Below are positions 1 through 7,510 of a DNA stretch of 24,414 nucleotides, piece by piece (within the stretch, counting starts at the first letter, position 1; each line of letters opens with the position of its first letter). The translations under genes and the position numbers were made by a program. Source of the stretch: a virus; IMG/VR virus record IMGVR_UViG_3300042475_001975, positions 1-24,414 of that record, one strand, 5' to 3'. Below the pieces are notes generated by a model, which was not told the DNA's origin, made no database searches, and saw nothing but the letters and a program-made list of their open reading frames with translations.

Positions 1-136
1 TACCTTTGTCGAATATCCTTTCCACACGCATAGCATGAACGGTCTGTGCGGCTATTTGTAACGCCTTACCATCCGCCAACTGGTCGGCCTGTTTTCGGAG
101 TTGCGCTGAAAATTGTGCGGGTGTCAGTTGAGCCAT
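1..136 (-). CDS. Partial neck or tail-completion-type protein (C-terminus beyond window)
   Basis: The first 45 codons of a gene that runs off the left edge. It starts at the ATG ending at 136 and reads MAQLTPAQFSAQLRKQADQ, followed by a helical, Ala/Gln-rich stretch ending in ERIFDKG. An open frame continues upstream to a stop near 180, but no better start codon is visible there. It follows the capsid gene and the 328-residue connector-like gene. Small head-tail joining proteins of the HK97 gp10 or Mu virion-morphogenesis type are usual in this position. The assignment rests on position and on the short helical N-terminus; no family motif is visible in this fragment. The 13 bases at 142-154 upstream also occur just upstream of the 187-residue structural gene at the right end. 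Confidence 0.6.
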   Translation of the reverse strand, partial: MAQLTPAQFSAQLRKQADQLADGKALQIAAQTVHAMRVERIFDKG

Positions 137-201
137 ATCCGTATCAATCGTTTTCGATTTGCGCTTACCAATATTTCCTGTTCAGCGTGTTTTACTTTCA
201 T
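124..201 (-). CDS. Possible 25-residue peptide between connector and neck genes
   Basis: A tiny open frame that starts with an ATGA overlap on the stop of the 328-residue gene and ends by overlapping the start of the next gene. The peptide is basic (MKVKHAEQEILVSANRKR, then a few hydrophobic residues). Its coupling on both sides is the only support. It may simply be a 60-base spacer that happens to be open, or a translational bridge that carries ribosomes to the next start. No family is recognised. Confidence 0.2.
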   Translation of the reverse strand: MKVKHAEQEILVSANRKRLIRIWLN

Positions 202-1184
202 GGGATAGCTTGATATATCCCGTTGCGCTTCTGACAATGGAAACAAACTGGATCATTCGGAAGTATCACCCGCATCAAAGCTGTTTTCATTGAAGAATCG
301 TACTCGGACTTATAGAACCCGTGACGTTCCTTTAGCTTGTCATAATCTCTCATCGTCTTTGTGTTGCCGCGTGAACTTGATGTGACCGCATATTCCATCA
401 TCAGTTCAGCTATCTTGTACATGATCGGGATGGCTATCTGTTGCTTGATGCCACACAACCATGATTCGTTGTCGCACTCCATTGACACGTCAACCATAAG
501 ACCGCCCATGTCATAGCCGTAGGTTGGTACAAGTGGCGTTGCAATAGGTGTTGTAACGGGTCGGGCTGTGGTGTGAACATTGACCCTCCAATTGTTGCAC
601 GAAACACACCCTGCGATGTTGTAATCAATCCGCGTTTCGTAACCGCCTATCGCTGTGGCATCATAGACGATCAGTAGCTTTTGAACATTGAATAACCTGT
701 TGACATCCACTTTAACAGGCGAGCCAGCAACGGCCACAATTGCATCGGTTGCAAGTGTTACGCCCGTCAATCCGTTAATGTACTTGACCACAACATTACC
801 CGAGTAATTACCAATGAATCCGATTGAAGTTATGCGATACCCAAGGCTCGGAAATACGGTGCATCTGTCAAAGAATACACCTTTGTACAACGCGGCAGCA
901 CCCGAAGCGATAAGGCCGTTGGAATAGTTACCTAGTGACTGTTGATTGATAACCGTTCGCGAAATGTACTTTTCTCGCATGTGGTTCTGAATCTCGGCAA
1001 GGACAAACTTTACAGCCGTTTCACGAATGTCGGTAAAGAACTCGTCAACGCTTGCGTAGTCGTTCTGATCAACAAAGTCAGACAACTCCGAATAAGTGAC
1101 CTTGGAGTTAAGGAAAAGCGAAGCGTCTGCCGAAATCTCAGCGCACCCACCTTTTAGACCGATAAGCGTATTCAAACATTCCAT
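198..1184 (-). CDS. Virion protein downstream of the capsid gene, probable head-tail connector
   Basis: A 328-residue protein starting at an ATG 5 bases after a TAAATTTG promoter box, so its message may be leaderless. The N-terminal ~80 residues are helical and acidic. The middle (about 90-230) is rich in beta strands, with aromatic and glycine residues, and holds a CVSC pair near 190. The C-terminal third is helical and ends with a second pair, CFHC, near 315. No enzyme motif is seen. It lies between the capsid gene and a small neck-type gene, where connector or head-completion proteins are usually found, so a structural role is inferred from position. The two Cys-x-x-Cys pairs could bind metal or form disulfides, as in other virion proteins of this phage. 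Confidence 0.6.
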   Translation of the reverse strand: MECLNTLIGLKGGCAEISADASLFLNSKVTYSELSDFVDQNDYASVDEFFTDIRETAVKFVLAEIQNHMREKYISRTVINQQSLGNYSNGLIASGAAALYKGVFFDRCTVFPSLGYRITSIGFIGNYSGNVVVKYINGLTGVTLATDAIVAVAGSPVKVDVNRLFNVQKLLIVYDATAIGGYETRIDYNIAGCVSCNNWRVNVHTTARPVTTPIATPLVPTYGYDMGGLMVDVSMECDNESWLCGIKQQIAIPIMYKIAELMMEYAVTSSSRGNTKTMRDYDKLKERHGFYKSEYDSSMKTALMRVILPNDPVCFHCQKRNGIYQAIP

Positions 1185-1189
1185 AGCTA

Positions 1190-1222
1190 CAAATTTAGAA
1201 TAAAAAGAAAGGGGCGAAGCAA
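1190..1222 (-). promoter_or_regulatory. Bacteroidota-type promoter for the connector gene
   Basis: On the minus strand a TAAATTTG box (1190-1197) fits the TAnnTTTG -7 consensus. A TTG (1220-1222) lies 22 bases upstream, within the 17-23 range known for this promoter class. The box ends 5 bases before the ATG at 1184. The upstream TTG lies inside the loop region of the preceding terminator, so the promoter and terminator overlap. Confidence 0.6.
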
Positions 1223-1238
1223 TTAGCCACGCCCCTTT
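1208..1238 (-). terminator. Rho-independent terminator after the capsid gene
   Basis: An inverted repeat AAAGGGGCG / CGCCCCTTT (9 bp, 1208-1216 with 1230-1238) has a 13-base loop. On the minus strand the stem is followed by a T-rich tract (CTTTTTA). T residues also follow on the plus strand, so it could work in both directions. It sits 20 bases after the capsid stop codon and ends the head-gene unit that begins at the 5545 promoter. Confidence 0.8.
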
Positions 1239-1258
1239 TTAAATGGCTTTCAATGATC

Positions 1259-2344
1259 TTAGCAGCTTGCTAGGTCGGCACAAGTAACGCCTATCTGCCC
1301 GATTCCGTTCACACGCTCCAAGTTGTGACCAGCTTTGTAGCGATCGTCTGGAAGGTAGAAGAATTGGTAAGTTGAACGAACTTGGATCAACCACTCATCA
1401 CATGGGCGTGTCATTCGGAAGTCGAACATCATGCCAGTTGCAGGATCGTAGATGGTGTCAGCGATGCTGTCCTCCTGACGAATCTTCGCTCCATCGGCAG
1501 CATACAATGAGAATCCAACAGGTGCAATTGAGCCAAGTCCAACTGCAAGGTTAGTGGCTGCACCAACACCTGACAGAACCGTTGCAAGGTTTCTGTCGTA
1601 GGTTGCCCCGATTCCGTAAGCGTCCAACATTGCACGAAGGTTGTAACCAACTGCGCTGTCTGATCCTGCAATCGCGCGTCTTACGTAAGATGCCAACTCG
1701 TTACCACCGAAGATTCCAGTAGTTCCGTAGTTTGACATTTCCAAAGCGGTTCGGATCTGCTCGAAAAGAACTGGATTAGCGATTCTCGCAGCACCCGTTC
1801 CATTTGCAAGGGTAGTGTTCACTTGCAGAACATCGTTCGCAACGGCCACACCGTCAATGTCAGAAGTGTCTCCAGACCACGCACCTGCGGCAGCTACGGC
1901 AGCGGTTGCAAGGTCGATTGAGATAGCCTCTTTGATGGCGTCCATTCTCAGACGCAATGCCTTGGCAATGGTTTCTGTGTTCGTCTCGAAGGATTCTGTC
2001 AGTTCGGTCAATCCAAGCGTAAAGTCCATTCCTCGGTTGAGGTCAGGATTAAACGTGTAGTCCTTCGTGTTCTGACAGTCTGTTCCTGTTGCGGTACATC
2101 CTGAAAGGTTTGAAGAAACTTCTGACGCTAGTTTCGCTTGATCGAACCGAAGTTCAACGCTTCGCACTTTGCCGTCTCGTGACATTCGCTTTTGAAGGTC
2201 GAAGGTCGCTACGTTCTCAGGTGATAGAACGAAATCAAGAAATGGTGTTTTGGTGGCAGTAAGGTTACTTGCACCCAAATAAACATCATCCAGTCTGTCT
2301 TGGATGGCGTTCATAATTACTCTTTCACATAATGAATATGACAT
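1259..2344 (-). CDS. Probable major capsid protein
   Basis: A 361-residue protein directly after the scaffold-like gene, the usual capsid position, and followed by a strong terminator. Its length fits a HK97-fold capsid without a fused protease. The N-terminal region is charged and helical, then comes an alanine-rich middle (LATAAVAAAGAW near 145) and a glycine-rich, beta-type C-terminal half. It has a Cys pair near residues 83 and 89 (GCTATGTDC) and ends in TCADLASC, so the last residue is cysteine. The ATG at 2344 is chosen, with ATG at 2314 as an alternative. A 56-base imperfect hairpin lies 5 bases upstream of the start. No sequence signature proves the fold; the call rests on size, composition and order. 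Confidence 0.75.
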   Translation of the reverse strand: MSYSLCERVIMNAIQDRLDDVYLGASNLTATKTPFLDFVLSPENVATFDLQKRMSRDGKVRSVELRFDQAKLASEVSSNLSGCTATGTDCQNTKDYTFNPDLNRGMDFTLGLTELTESFETNTETIAKALRLRMDAIKEAISIDLATAAVAAAGAWSGDTSDIDGVAVANDVLQVNTTLANGTGAARIANPVLFEQIRTALEMSNYGTTGIFGGNELASYVRRAIAGSDSAVGYNLRAMLDAYGIGATYDRNLATVLSGVGAATNLAVGLGSIAPVGFSLYAADGAKIRQEDSIADTIYDPATGMMFDFRMTRPCDEWLIQVRSTYQFFYLPDDRYKAGHNLERVNGIGQIGVTCADLASC

Positions 2345-2349
2345 TTTAA

Positions 2350-2405
2350 AGGTCTTTAGGTTTGTTTATCCATTCAGTAGGCCGAATGAAAACGCCTGAA
2401 GACCT
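2350..2405 (-). promoter_or_regulatory. Structured RNA leader just upstream of the capsid start
   Basis: In the minus-strand transcript, nested complementary segments could form one extended hairpin: AGGTCTT with AAGACCT, then AGG with CCT, GTTT with AAAC, and CATTC with GAATG around an 8-base loop. Small mismatches or bulges separate the segments. The 3' arm ends 5 bases before the capsid ATG. There is no run of T after it, so it does not look like a terminator. It could stabilise a processed capsid message or control ribosome entry. Inferred from pairing only. Confidence 0.5.
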
Positions 2406-2434
2406 ATTAGGGAAGTCACGCCCTGAGAGACACT

Positions 2435-3217
2435 TTACTGATGCCTTGGTGCTACTGCCCGACCATTTGTCGGAGTAGTTGGCACGTGTGGTGTCGATGC
2501 AAATGTATGAACTTTATTTGGATTTACAACCTGTCCAAGTTTTGCCTCCTTAAATTCCGCGTCAATCACCTCTTGATAAGATGCTGGTTCGGCTGCTTTA
2601 ACCTTTGACATTACGGGTTTCCCGTCCTTGTCCTTTACGATGTGCTTTCCTTCCGCATCAAGGTCAAAGGTGTATTTCTTCGTTAGTTCCGTTTGGAATC
2701 CAACTTTAGCGTATTGATTTGCAGTTTCGGAGAACTTCAACGCTCCGTAATGCTTGGTGAACTCAGAGTCAATCTTTGAAGTCCTTTTATCTTGCTCAAC
2801 GGTTGCTTTGAAACCATCGAAATCAGCCGCAACGGTCTTTAACATTGTTTCTTTTTCGGCTGCAATCCCTTTGTATTTCTCAATGTCTCCTTTGTACTTT
2901 GCCTCGATTGTTTCAGCCGTTGCACCTTTCTGAGAATCAAGTTCATCGAATTTAACCTTAACCGCAGACGCGAAGATTGAAGGTAGATCAGTCAGGCTCT
3001 TGTCTTTCAAATCAGCCGAATCAACTTCAACGCCAATATCCTTGAATCCCTTTTTTATGGCGTGTGCTACCTTTCCATTCAACTCGCCCAACGCCTTTGA
3101 GTGCGTTTCAACTGGCACATACTTAGCGTTGAACGCCTCGGCCAATTGTTCGGGTGTCATATCGTCTTTCAGTTCGATACCTGTAAATGCGGAAATGTCT
3201 TTTAATTCTAACGACAT
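2435..3217 (-). CDS. Probable capsid scaffolding protein
   Basis: A 260-residue, lysine- and glutamate-rich protein between the portal region and the capsid gene, the usual place for a scaffold. Residues about 85-150 look like a long coiled coil (KYKGDIEKYKGIAAEKETMLK and onwards). The C-terminus is a flexible, Pro/Thr-rich tail ending in a basic stretch (APRHQ). The N-terminus (LKDISAFTGIELKDDMTPEQL) is acidic. This architecture of charged helices with a disordered, basic C-terminus matches phage scaffolds, which bind the capsid protein through a basic tail and leave before DNA packaging. No protease motif is seen. Start at ATG 3217, directly after the stop of the 133-residue gene. Confidence 0.65.
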   Translation of the reverse strand: MSLELKDISAFTGIELKDDMTPEQLAEAFNAKYVPVETHSKALGELNGKVAHAIKKGFKDIGVEVDSADLKDKSLTDLPSIFASAVKVKFDELDSQKGATAETIEAKYKGDIEKYKGIAAEKETMLKTVAADFDGFKATVEQDKRTSKIDSEFTKHYGALKFSETANQYAKVGFQTELTKKYTFDLDAEGKHIVKDKDGKPVMSKVKAAEPASYQEVIDAEFKEAKLGQVVNPNKVHTFASTPHVPTTPTNGRAVAPRHQ

Positions 3218-3220
3218 GGT

Positions 3221-3622
3221 CTATTTGTTTGCAGGCTTTCGGCCTCGTTTCTTGGTTTCTACTTGGATCGGTTCGGTAACTATTTCACCTTCATTCGGTG
3301 TCGGAGTTGGAACGGGTACTGGTATCGGGTTGTTCGGCTCAGACGGTGGCGGAACTGGCACGGGTGATGCATTCCTGAACGGAATAGCCCCATGTGTCGG
3401 CATCGCTGGAATTACGCGATTAGGGTCAAGGTATTTGAACTTGGCGTAAAGCAATTGCAACTCCTCCTCCGTCAACTTTTCTTTCAGGTCAGGGTCTGCA
3501 ATTTCAGCAACTCCATAATGCTTTTCCAATCGTTCAAAGAAGTCACCGATTAAAGCGGCAAGTTTGAACTCACGCGGAACTTTGCCCCCGCAAACGGTAC
3601 GAATCAATGTGTCTTTACCCAT
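3221..3622 (-). CDS. Small protein of unknown function in the head cluster
   Basis: A 133-residue protein overlapping the portal stop by 8 bases. Residues 1-70 are mixed helical (LAALIGDFFERLEKHYG and then acidic helices with LTEEELQLLYAKF). Residues about 85-115 are a proline-rich linker with repeated PVPxP units, and the end is basic (KKRGRKPANK). No family is recognised. Its place between portal and scaffold suggests a head-assembly or scaffold-accessory role. The Pro-rich linker and basic tail would suit a flexible DNA- or protein-contacting arm, which is inference. Confidence 0.55.
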   Translation of the reverse strand: MGKDTLIRTVCGGKVPREFKLAALIGDFFERLEKHYGVAEIADPDLKEKLTEEELQLLYAKFKYLDPNRVIPAMPTHGAIPFRNASPVPVPPPSEPNNPIPVPVPTPTPNEGEIVTEPIQVETKKRGRKPANK

Positions 3623-5420
3623 TCAGTCCTAATGCACGGCCAACTGGATTGTCGGTCGGTGCAACAAATGTAACCTCTTTTGCTTTACTTTCCAAAATAT
3701 TGATTCTTTCGGTAATATCAAGATCAAGATACTTCGGGTTTTCTCGTATCAATCCATTGACAATCTGCAATGCTGAATCGTGAATAGTAAGCTGCCAAGG
3801 CTCAATCGCATTGGAAGCCTTACGTGCCGCAACTGCGGTAGCCGAAACGGAAAACAGTTTATCCGCGTTTGTTATCGTTTCAAATATTTTCAATGCGTCT
3901 GGAGACGATGAAAGTAGGTTATTCAATAGCGAATAGAACAACTCCTGAATGATGTACGCGGGTGCTTCGGCCTCACGTGCGGTTTTGATCTGCGCCCAAA
4001 TGTCGGCCTCTGTTCTGAAATTGAACGACTGAGGATAAATGAGCGTTGGTACTTGCTCGTAATTCCCGTAACGCTGAAATGATATTCGTTTGAACATCCA
4101 ATCCCACAACCCGAATATTTGGTCTGAAATGCCACGGATAAAAGCGAATTGACTTTCTCGGTCAATTGCCATTCCAGTAGCCGTCATATCCTGCGAACCC
4201 TTGACATCTGAATTAGACGTGTGAAGGTGAAGGATTGACCGCGCCTTTTCGGTGTCCAATGAAACCTGTTCACGTACAAATTCAAGACCTTGAACGGGTG
4301 CTTCCACGAACTCAACGGGCTTGTATGGGTATTGGCCTCCTGCCGTTGTTCCTTCGGGTTTCTTCCATAGGTATTGACCAAGGGGCGAATATGGCAACCG
4401 CTGCCCACTACCTCCGCACGAATGACATTTACCCATAAGGTCACCCGTATCAAGGCTAACCAATTTACCCATCGAACAGCGTGACGTTGAATCTTCAAAG
4501 TCACATTCGTCCGACATCATAATCTTAAAAGGAAACACCACCGAAGCGATGGACACTTGCATGATGTTCCTATTGGTCAATGCAAGGTCAAGTAGGTCGG
4601 TTGCGAACCTGAAAGGACTTATCCAATATATCGAACCGTTGGCCGCTATTTGTGGAATCCCGCCAAGGTCAATACATGGCATCTTATCCTCACCGTGAGC
4701 GAAGTATAGATAGGTGTTATACTTATTATCGCTCTTTACTCCTACCTGTTCCGAACGATAGATTGCTTCGGGTGTGTAGATGAACAATACACGCCCCTCT
4801 TTTGCAGGTTTCCCCGAAACCGTAACGACCGACCTTTCATCGTCAATCACAACCACTACATTCCTTTCGCGCACCAATACCTTCTCAGATGGATGGTAAA
4901 AGATAGCGGGTTCGGGCAGTTGGGTATCGTCAAGGATAAATTCACCCTGTTCGTTCTGAATGAATTTAAACCCGTGTGGACGGATAGCTATAATACCGTT
5001 CGCATCACTCAACTTGATTGATGGCAGGACATTCTTTACGAAATATTCCGTTGAATGATAAACGGGGAAATTTTCGGTGCAATACGTTTTCAGTTCATCG
5101 CTTCCCTCGCCCCAAATCATCTGCCAATTGTTGTCAATGAACGCACGTCCGACAACTGACATTAGTTCCTGCCAAATTGGGTTGGTGGTACATTTGTAAT
5201 TCGCCTTGACGTATTTGAATTGGTCGTCTGTGGCATTTGGCGCACGTACCGCGAATAGTTCAGAGGGGAAGTGTTCAGGGTCTGAATGTGCCTTGATGCG
5301 CTTTGTCTGTTTAACGGCATCCACGTACATCTTGCCGTACATTTCTTCGGGCTTACCCATCTTCCGCTTTTCGCGGTCAAGGAGCGATGCTATCAACGAT
5401 TGCGCTTGTTCAAGTAGCAT
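3615..5420 (-). CDS. Portal protein with an inserted Cys4 motif
   Basis: A 601-residue protein, the right length for a portal, upstream of the scaffold and capsid genes. It would form the dodecameric ring at the capsid vertex through which DNA passes. The open frame extends 21 codons upstream, but ATG at 5420 is preferred because it overlaps the stop of the 39-residue gene as TAATG. The middle (about 270-440) includes ALTNRNIMQVSIASVVFP and a helical segment around QDMTATGMAIDRESQFA, typical of portal stem and wing regions. An unusual insertion holds four cysteines at about 306, 315, 332 and 335. The last pair reads CHSCGGSG, which fits the CxxCxGxG knuckle of DnaJ-type zinc fingers. The C-terminal ~130 residues are helical. 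Confidence 0.75.
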   Translation of the reverse strand: MLLEQAQSLIASLLDREKRKMGKPEEMYGKMYVDAVKQTKRIKAHSDPEHFPSELFAVRAPNATDDQFKYVKANYKCTTNPIWQELMSVVGRAFIDNNWQMIWGEGSDELKTYCTENFPVYHSTEYFVKNVLPSIKLSDANGIIAIRPHGFKFIQNEQGEFILDDTQLPEPAIFYHPSEKVLVRERNVVVVIDDERSVVTVSGKPAKEGRVLFIYTPEAIYRSEQVGVKSDNKYNTYLYFAHGEDKMPCIDLGGIPQIAANGSIYWISPFRFATDLLDLALTNRNIMQVSIASVVFPFKIMMSDECDFEDSTSRCSMGKLVSLDTGDLMGKCHSCGGSGQRLPYSPLGQYLWKKPEGTTAGGQYPYKPVEFVEAPVQGLEFVREQVSLDTEKARSILHLHTSNSDVKGSQDMTATGMAIDRESQFAFIRGISDQIFGLWDWMFKRISFQRYGNYEQVPTLIYPQSFNFRTEADIWAQIKTAREAEAPAYIIQELFYSLLNNLLSSSPDALKIFETITNADKLFSVSATAVAARKASNAIEPWQLTIHDSALQIVNGLIRENPKYLDLDITERINILESKAKEVTFVAPTDNPVGRALGLNG

Positions 5421-5539
5421 TAGGCGGCTTTCTTCATAGTGATGTAAAAGTCGGTCAACGTGCATCCAGAACGGCCACCGCACTTAGCTTTAACACTTTC
5501 GTCCTGTGGCCTTATCCGTATAACTATCGGCTTATTCAT
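5420..5539 (-). CDS. 39-residue Cys-containing peptide leading the head operon
   Basis: A short gene from the ATG at 5539 to a TAA that overlaps the portal start (TAATG), so the two are translationally coupled. It reads MNKPIVIRIRPQDESVK, then CGGRSGC and TDFYITMKKAA. Despite its size it has its own promoter, with a TAATTTTG box ending 5 bases before the ATG. The first strand and the Cys-Gly-Gly-x-x-Gly-Cys turn suggest a small folded or metal-binding unit. No family is recognised. A regulatory leader peptide for the portal is also possible. Confidence 0.6.
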   Translation of the reverse strand: MNKPIVIRIRPQDESVKAKCGGRSGCTLTDFYITMKKAA

Positions 5540-5544
5540 ACTTG

Positions 5545-5572
5545 CAAAATTACGAATTAATAGGTTGGCAAA
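5545..5572 (-). promoter_or_regulatory. Bacteroidota-type promoter for the head-gene unit
   Basis: On the minus strand a TAATTTTG box (5545-5552) matches TAnnTTTG, and a TTTG (5569-5572) lies 16 bases upstream, slightly closer than usual. It overlaps the end of the FkbM gene. The box ends 5 bases before the ATG at 5539. It would allow portal, scaffold and capsid to be expressed independently of the long tail and glycan unit. Confidence 0.6.
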
Positions 5573-6230
5573 GAATGTCGAACTGTTCATCGTCCATTCC
5601 TTGTTCGGAATAGATGTTCCTAATGATGTACCCGTTAGCCGACAACCAACCGAATACGTAACTCACACTTGCGCCCTGACGAAGTAACGCGCCCTTATTT
5701 ATTTCAAGTAGCATTGTTGGGCGAAATTTCGCTATTGTCTTTTCAGCACCTTTCAAAGCGTTCCACTCAAAGCCCTCGCAGTCCATCTTAATAAAGTCAC
5801 AGGCATCAAGTCCAAGCGAATCAATGGTGATACATTTGAAGTCATCGCCCTCAATCGCATAGGCCGCACCACCGTTGGCATCCTGCGCCAATGATATTGA
5901 ATGTTCCTTATCGCTTGCCCCGACATTCAAGCATAGCACGTTCTTATGTTCACGCATATTGAACTCCAAGCATTCAAACGCTTTTGGGTTAGGCTCAAAT
6001 GCATAGACCTTTCCTGTTCGTCCGACACGTTCAATGTAGTCTTCCGTATGATCACCGATATATCCGCCAATGTCCAAAACCGTAAAACCTTTGTGAATGT
6101 ACGGGTCGAGTAACGGAAGCATATTTCTGTCGTGGTCAAGTCTACCCTCCATTTCAACCCACTTTCCGATATGTGAATCGCCCTCAATCAGCGCAACGGT
6201 TCGACCGTTTTTCAGTTCTACTTTTCTCAT
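5550..6230 (-). CDS. FkbM-family SAM-dependent methyltransferase
   Basis: A 226-residue protein that should transfer a methyl group from S-adenosylmethionine, probably to a sugar hydroxyl. The Rossmann signatures appear in order: motif I VLDIGGYIGDHT (about 51-62), AFEPNP (77-82), the FkbM-typical TIDSL (135-139), DFIKMDCEGFE (145-155) and PTMLLEIN (171-178). Start is taken at ATG 6230, which overlaps the upstream stop as ATGA; the open frame continues 5 codons further without a better start. FkbM enzymes were named from O-methylation in macrolide synthesis and are common beside glycosyltransferases. Here it ends the glycan cassette. The substrate is unknown; the phage's own fucose-type sugar is the obvious candidate. 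Confidence 0.85.
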   Translation of the reverse strand: MRKVELKNGRTVALIEGDSHIGKWVEMEGRLDHDRNMLPLLDPYIHKGFTVLDIGGYIGDHTEDYIERVGRTGKVYAFEPNPKAFECLEFNMREHKNVLCLNVGASDKEHSISLAQDANGGAAYAIEGDDFKCITIDSLGLDACDFIKMDCEGFEWNALKGAEKTIAKFRPTMLLEINKGALLRQGASVSYVFGWLSANGYIIRNIYSEQGMDDEQFDILCQPINS

Positions 6231-6793
6231 TTGATAATGTACCACGAAGGTGCATCGCCCTCCGCGTTGGTTACGTGAATAGTGTAATTCGTCTGTGAAA
6301 AGAACTCGTCAACCGCGTCTTTCACATTGCATTGATAGTTTTCGGTGTTGACGTTATGGTAATCGTGACCTCCGAAGATACCGCCTTTCTTGACCTTATC
6401 AAACCACGCGTTCAGGTCGTTGTCAATGTACGGGCGCATGTGGTTAGCGTCAATGTAAACGAAGTCAAGTGAGTTGTTCTGGAATGCCCTTGCACCCTGA
6501 ACACTTGAAAGCCTTGTCATTACGGCACGGTCACCGAACCGCCTCAACTTATCCTCACAGTATAGGTAGCAACCGCCCCAATCTTTGATAGCATCTGCAA
6601 AGCCTTTAGGGTTCTCGTTCGGTACATAGTTCCAAGGGTCAACCAATATCAACTGGCTTATTTCGCAACTGTCAAGAATTATCTCAGCATTTTCACCGAA
6701 CGCCACGCCAACTTCAACGCCACGCCCTAACAGACCCATTTCAGTGAGTACGTGGCCTATGTCGTATCGGCTTTTAAGGTCGGTCAGTTTCAT
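6227..6793 (-). CDS. Class I SAM-dependent methyltransferase (Methyltransf_24-like)
   Basis: A 188-residue protein with a clear Rossmann methyltransferase core: motif I GVEVGVAFGE (about 25-34), an acidic strand LVDPW (50-54), VYIDANH (112-118) and GGHDY (141-145). The ending DANH and GGHDY pattern is typical of small methyltransferases in sugar and surface-polysaccharide clusters. The start is placed at ATG 6793; a TTG 7 codons upstream is also open but weaker. It overlaps the stop of the small membrane protein by 20 bases and is followed by the FkbM gene with an ATGA overlap. It probably methylates a glycan or nucleotide sugar. The acceptor cannot be read from sequence. Confidence 0.75.
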   Translation of the reverse strand: MKLTDLKSRYDIGHVLTEMGLLGRGVEVGVAFGENAEIILDSCEISQLILVDPWNYVPNENPKGFADAIKDWGGCYLYCEDKLRRFGDRAVMTRLSSVQGARAFQNNSLDFVYIDANHMRPYIDNDLNAWFDKVKKGGIFGGHDYHNVNTENYQCNVKDAVDEFFSQTNYTIHVTNAEGDAPSWYIIK

Positions 6794-6962
6794 TTTCGTC
6801 TTTTGATTCTGCAATCAGTCCGTTATAAATCCCGCATATTGCAAGACCAACAAAATAGCTTAAGATGTCAAGGTTCGGAATGTATTTGAACGCCACGATA
6901 TTCAATATCGCCATTATGACTATTGCCAATACCCTATTCCAAAACAGTTCCCTTTTTCTCAT
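6774..6962 (-). CDS. Small two-helix membrane protein in the glycan cassette
   Basis: A 62-residue protein with a basic N-terminus (MRKRELFWNRV) and two likely transmembrane helices (about 8-25 and 33-51), ending in an acidic, hydrophilic tail. It overlaps the preceding methyltransferase as ATGA. No family is recognised. Its place between two methyltransferases is odd for a holin. It could anchor cassette enzymes at the inner membrane or alter the infected cell's envelope. Confidence 0.6.
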   Translation of the reverse strand: MRKRELFWNRVLAIVIMAILNIVAFKYIPNLDILSYFVGLAICGIYNGLIAESKDENETDRP

Positions 6963-7510
6963 CCTTCATAAATGTAAATGATTCCACGATACGCCCCGTC
7001 AGCCTCCGTATTGTAATGCCACTTCGGAGACTTGAAAACCTTATGCAATAGCGGCTCAATCTCCTCAATGCTCAAAGGAAAATCGTATTCGTCATATCCG
7101 AAGTCCTTTTCAGGTACGCGGAAATCATGGATTGCTATAACGATGTTTGTCAGCTTCGCAGCGGCAAGGATTTGCAATTCCTGTTTCAACGGACAACCGC
7201 CTATTTCGCAGCCGTGAGCGTCTAAGTAGTAAAGCGCGTGTGACGCAATCTCTTTACGTAGCACGTCCTGTGATAGCCCCTCGATCAATCTGACATTATC
7301 AATGGTCTTTAATCGCTCCTTTGCAACATATAGAAATTCCGCATCAGCCTCAATTGAAACAACGGTTTGCAACATCTCGCAGAACGATTGTGTCGTTGCT
7401 CCGTATTGCGTACCCGTCTCAACGCAATTAGTCAGTCCGAACTTATCCCTCAAAGCCTCCAATTCGGCACGGATAAATGTATCTCCCTCAAATGGTTTCT
7501 GTCCGTTCAT
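6959..7510 (-). CDS. SAM-dependent methyltransferase-like protein
   Basis: A 183-residue protein with a Rossmann core: ETGTQYG (about 31-37) as the SAM-binding motif I, SIEAD (52-56) as the acidic strand, YYLDAHG (94-100) and a later IAIHDF strand. The start is taken at ATG 7510, which overlaps the upstream glycosyltransferase stop as ATGA; 19 further open codons lie upstream within that gene and are probably not translated. The LDAHG motif and ETGT opening are common in methyltransferases near glycosyltransferase genes. It probably modifies a sugar, but a protein or lipid target cannot be excluded. Confidence 0.7.
   Translation of the reverse strand: MNGQKPFEGDTFIRAELEALRDKFGLTNCVETGTQYGATTQSFCEMLQTVVSIEADAEFLYVAKERLKTIDNVRLIEGLSQDVLRKEIASHALYYLDAHGCEIGGCPLKQELQILAAAKLTNIVIAIHDFRVPEKDFGYDEYDFPLSIEEIEPLLHKVFKSPKWHYNTEADGAYRGIIYIYEG

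Noticed and set aside
2350-2405. Hairpin before the capsid gene as a transcription terminator
   Set aside because: On the minus strand the stem is followed by TTAAAATG, not a T tract, and the downstream capsid gene has no promoter of its own.
3000-3449. Open frame of 149 codons on the plus strand over the scaffold and 133-residue genes
   Set aside because: It is the antisense shadow of two well-supported minus-strand genes and of their Pro-rich repeats. It has low-complexity content and no coupling to neighbours.
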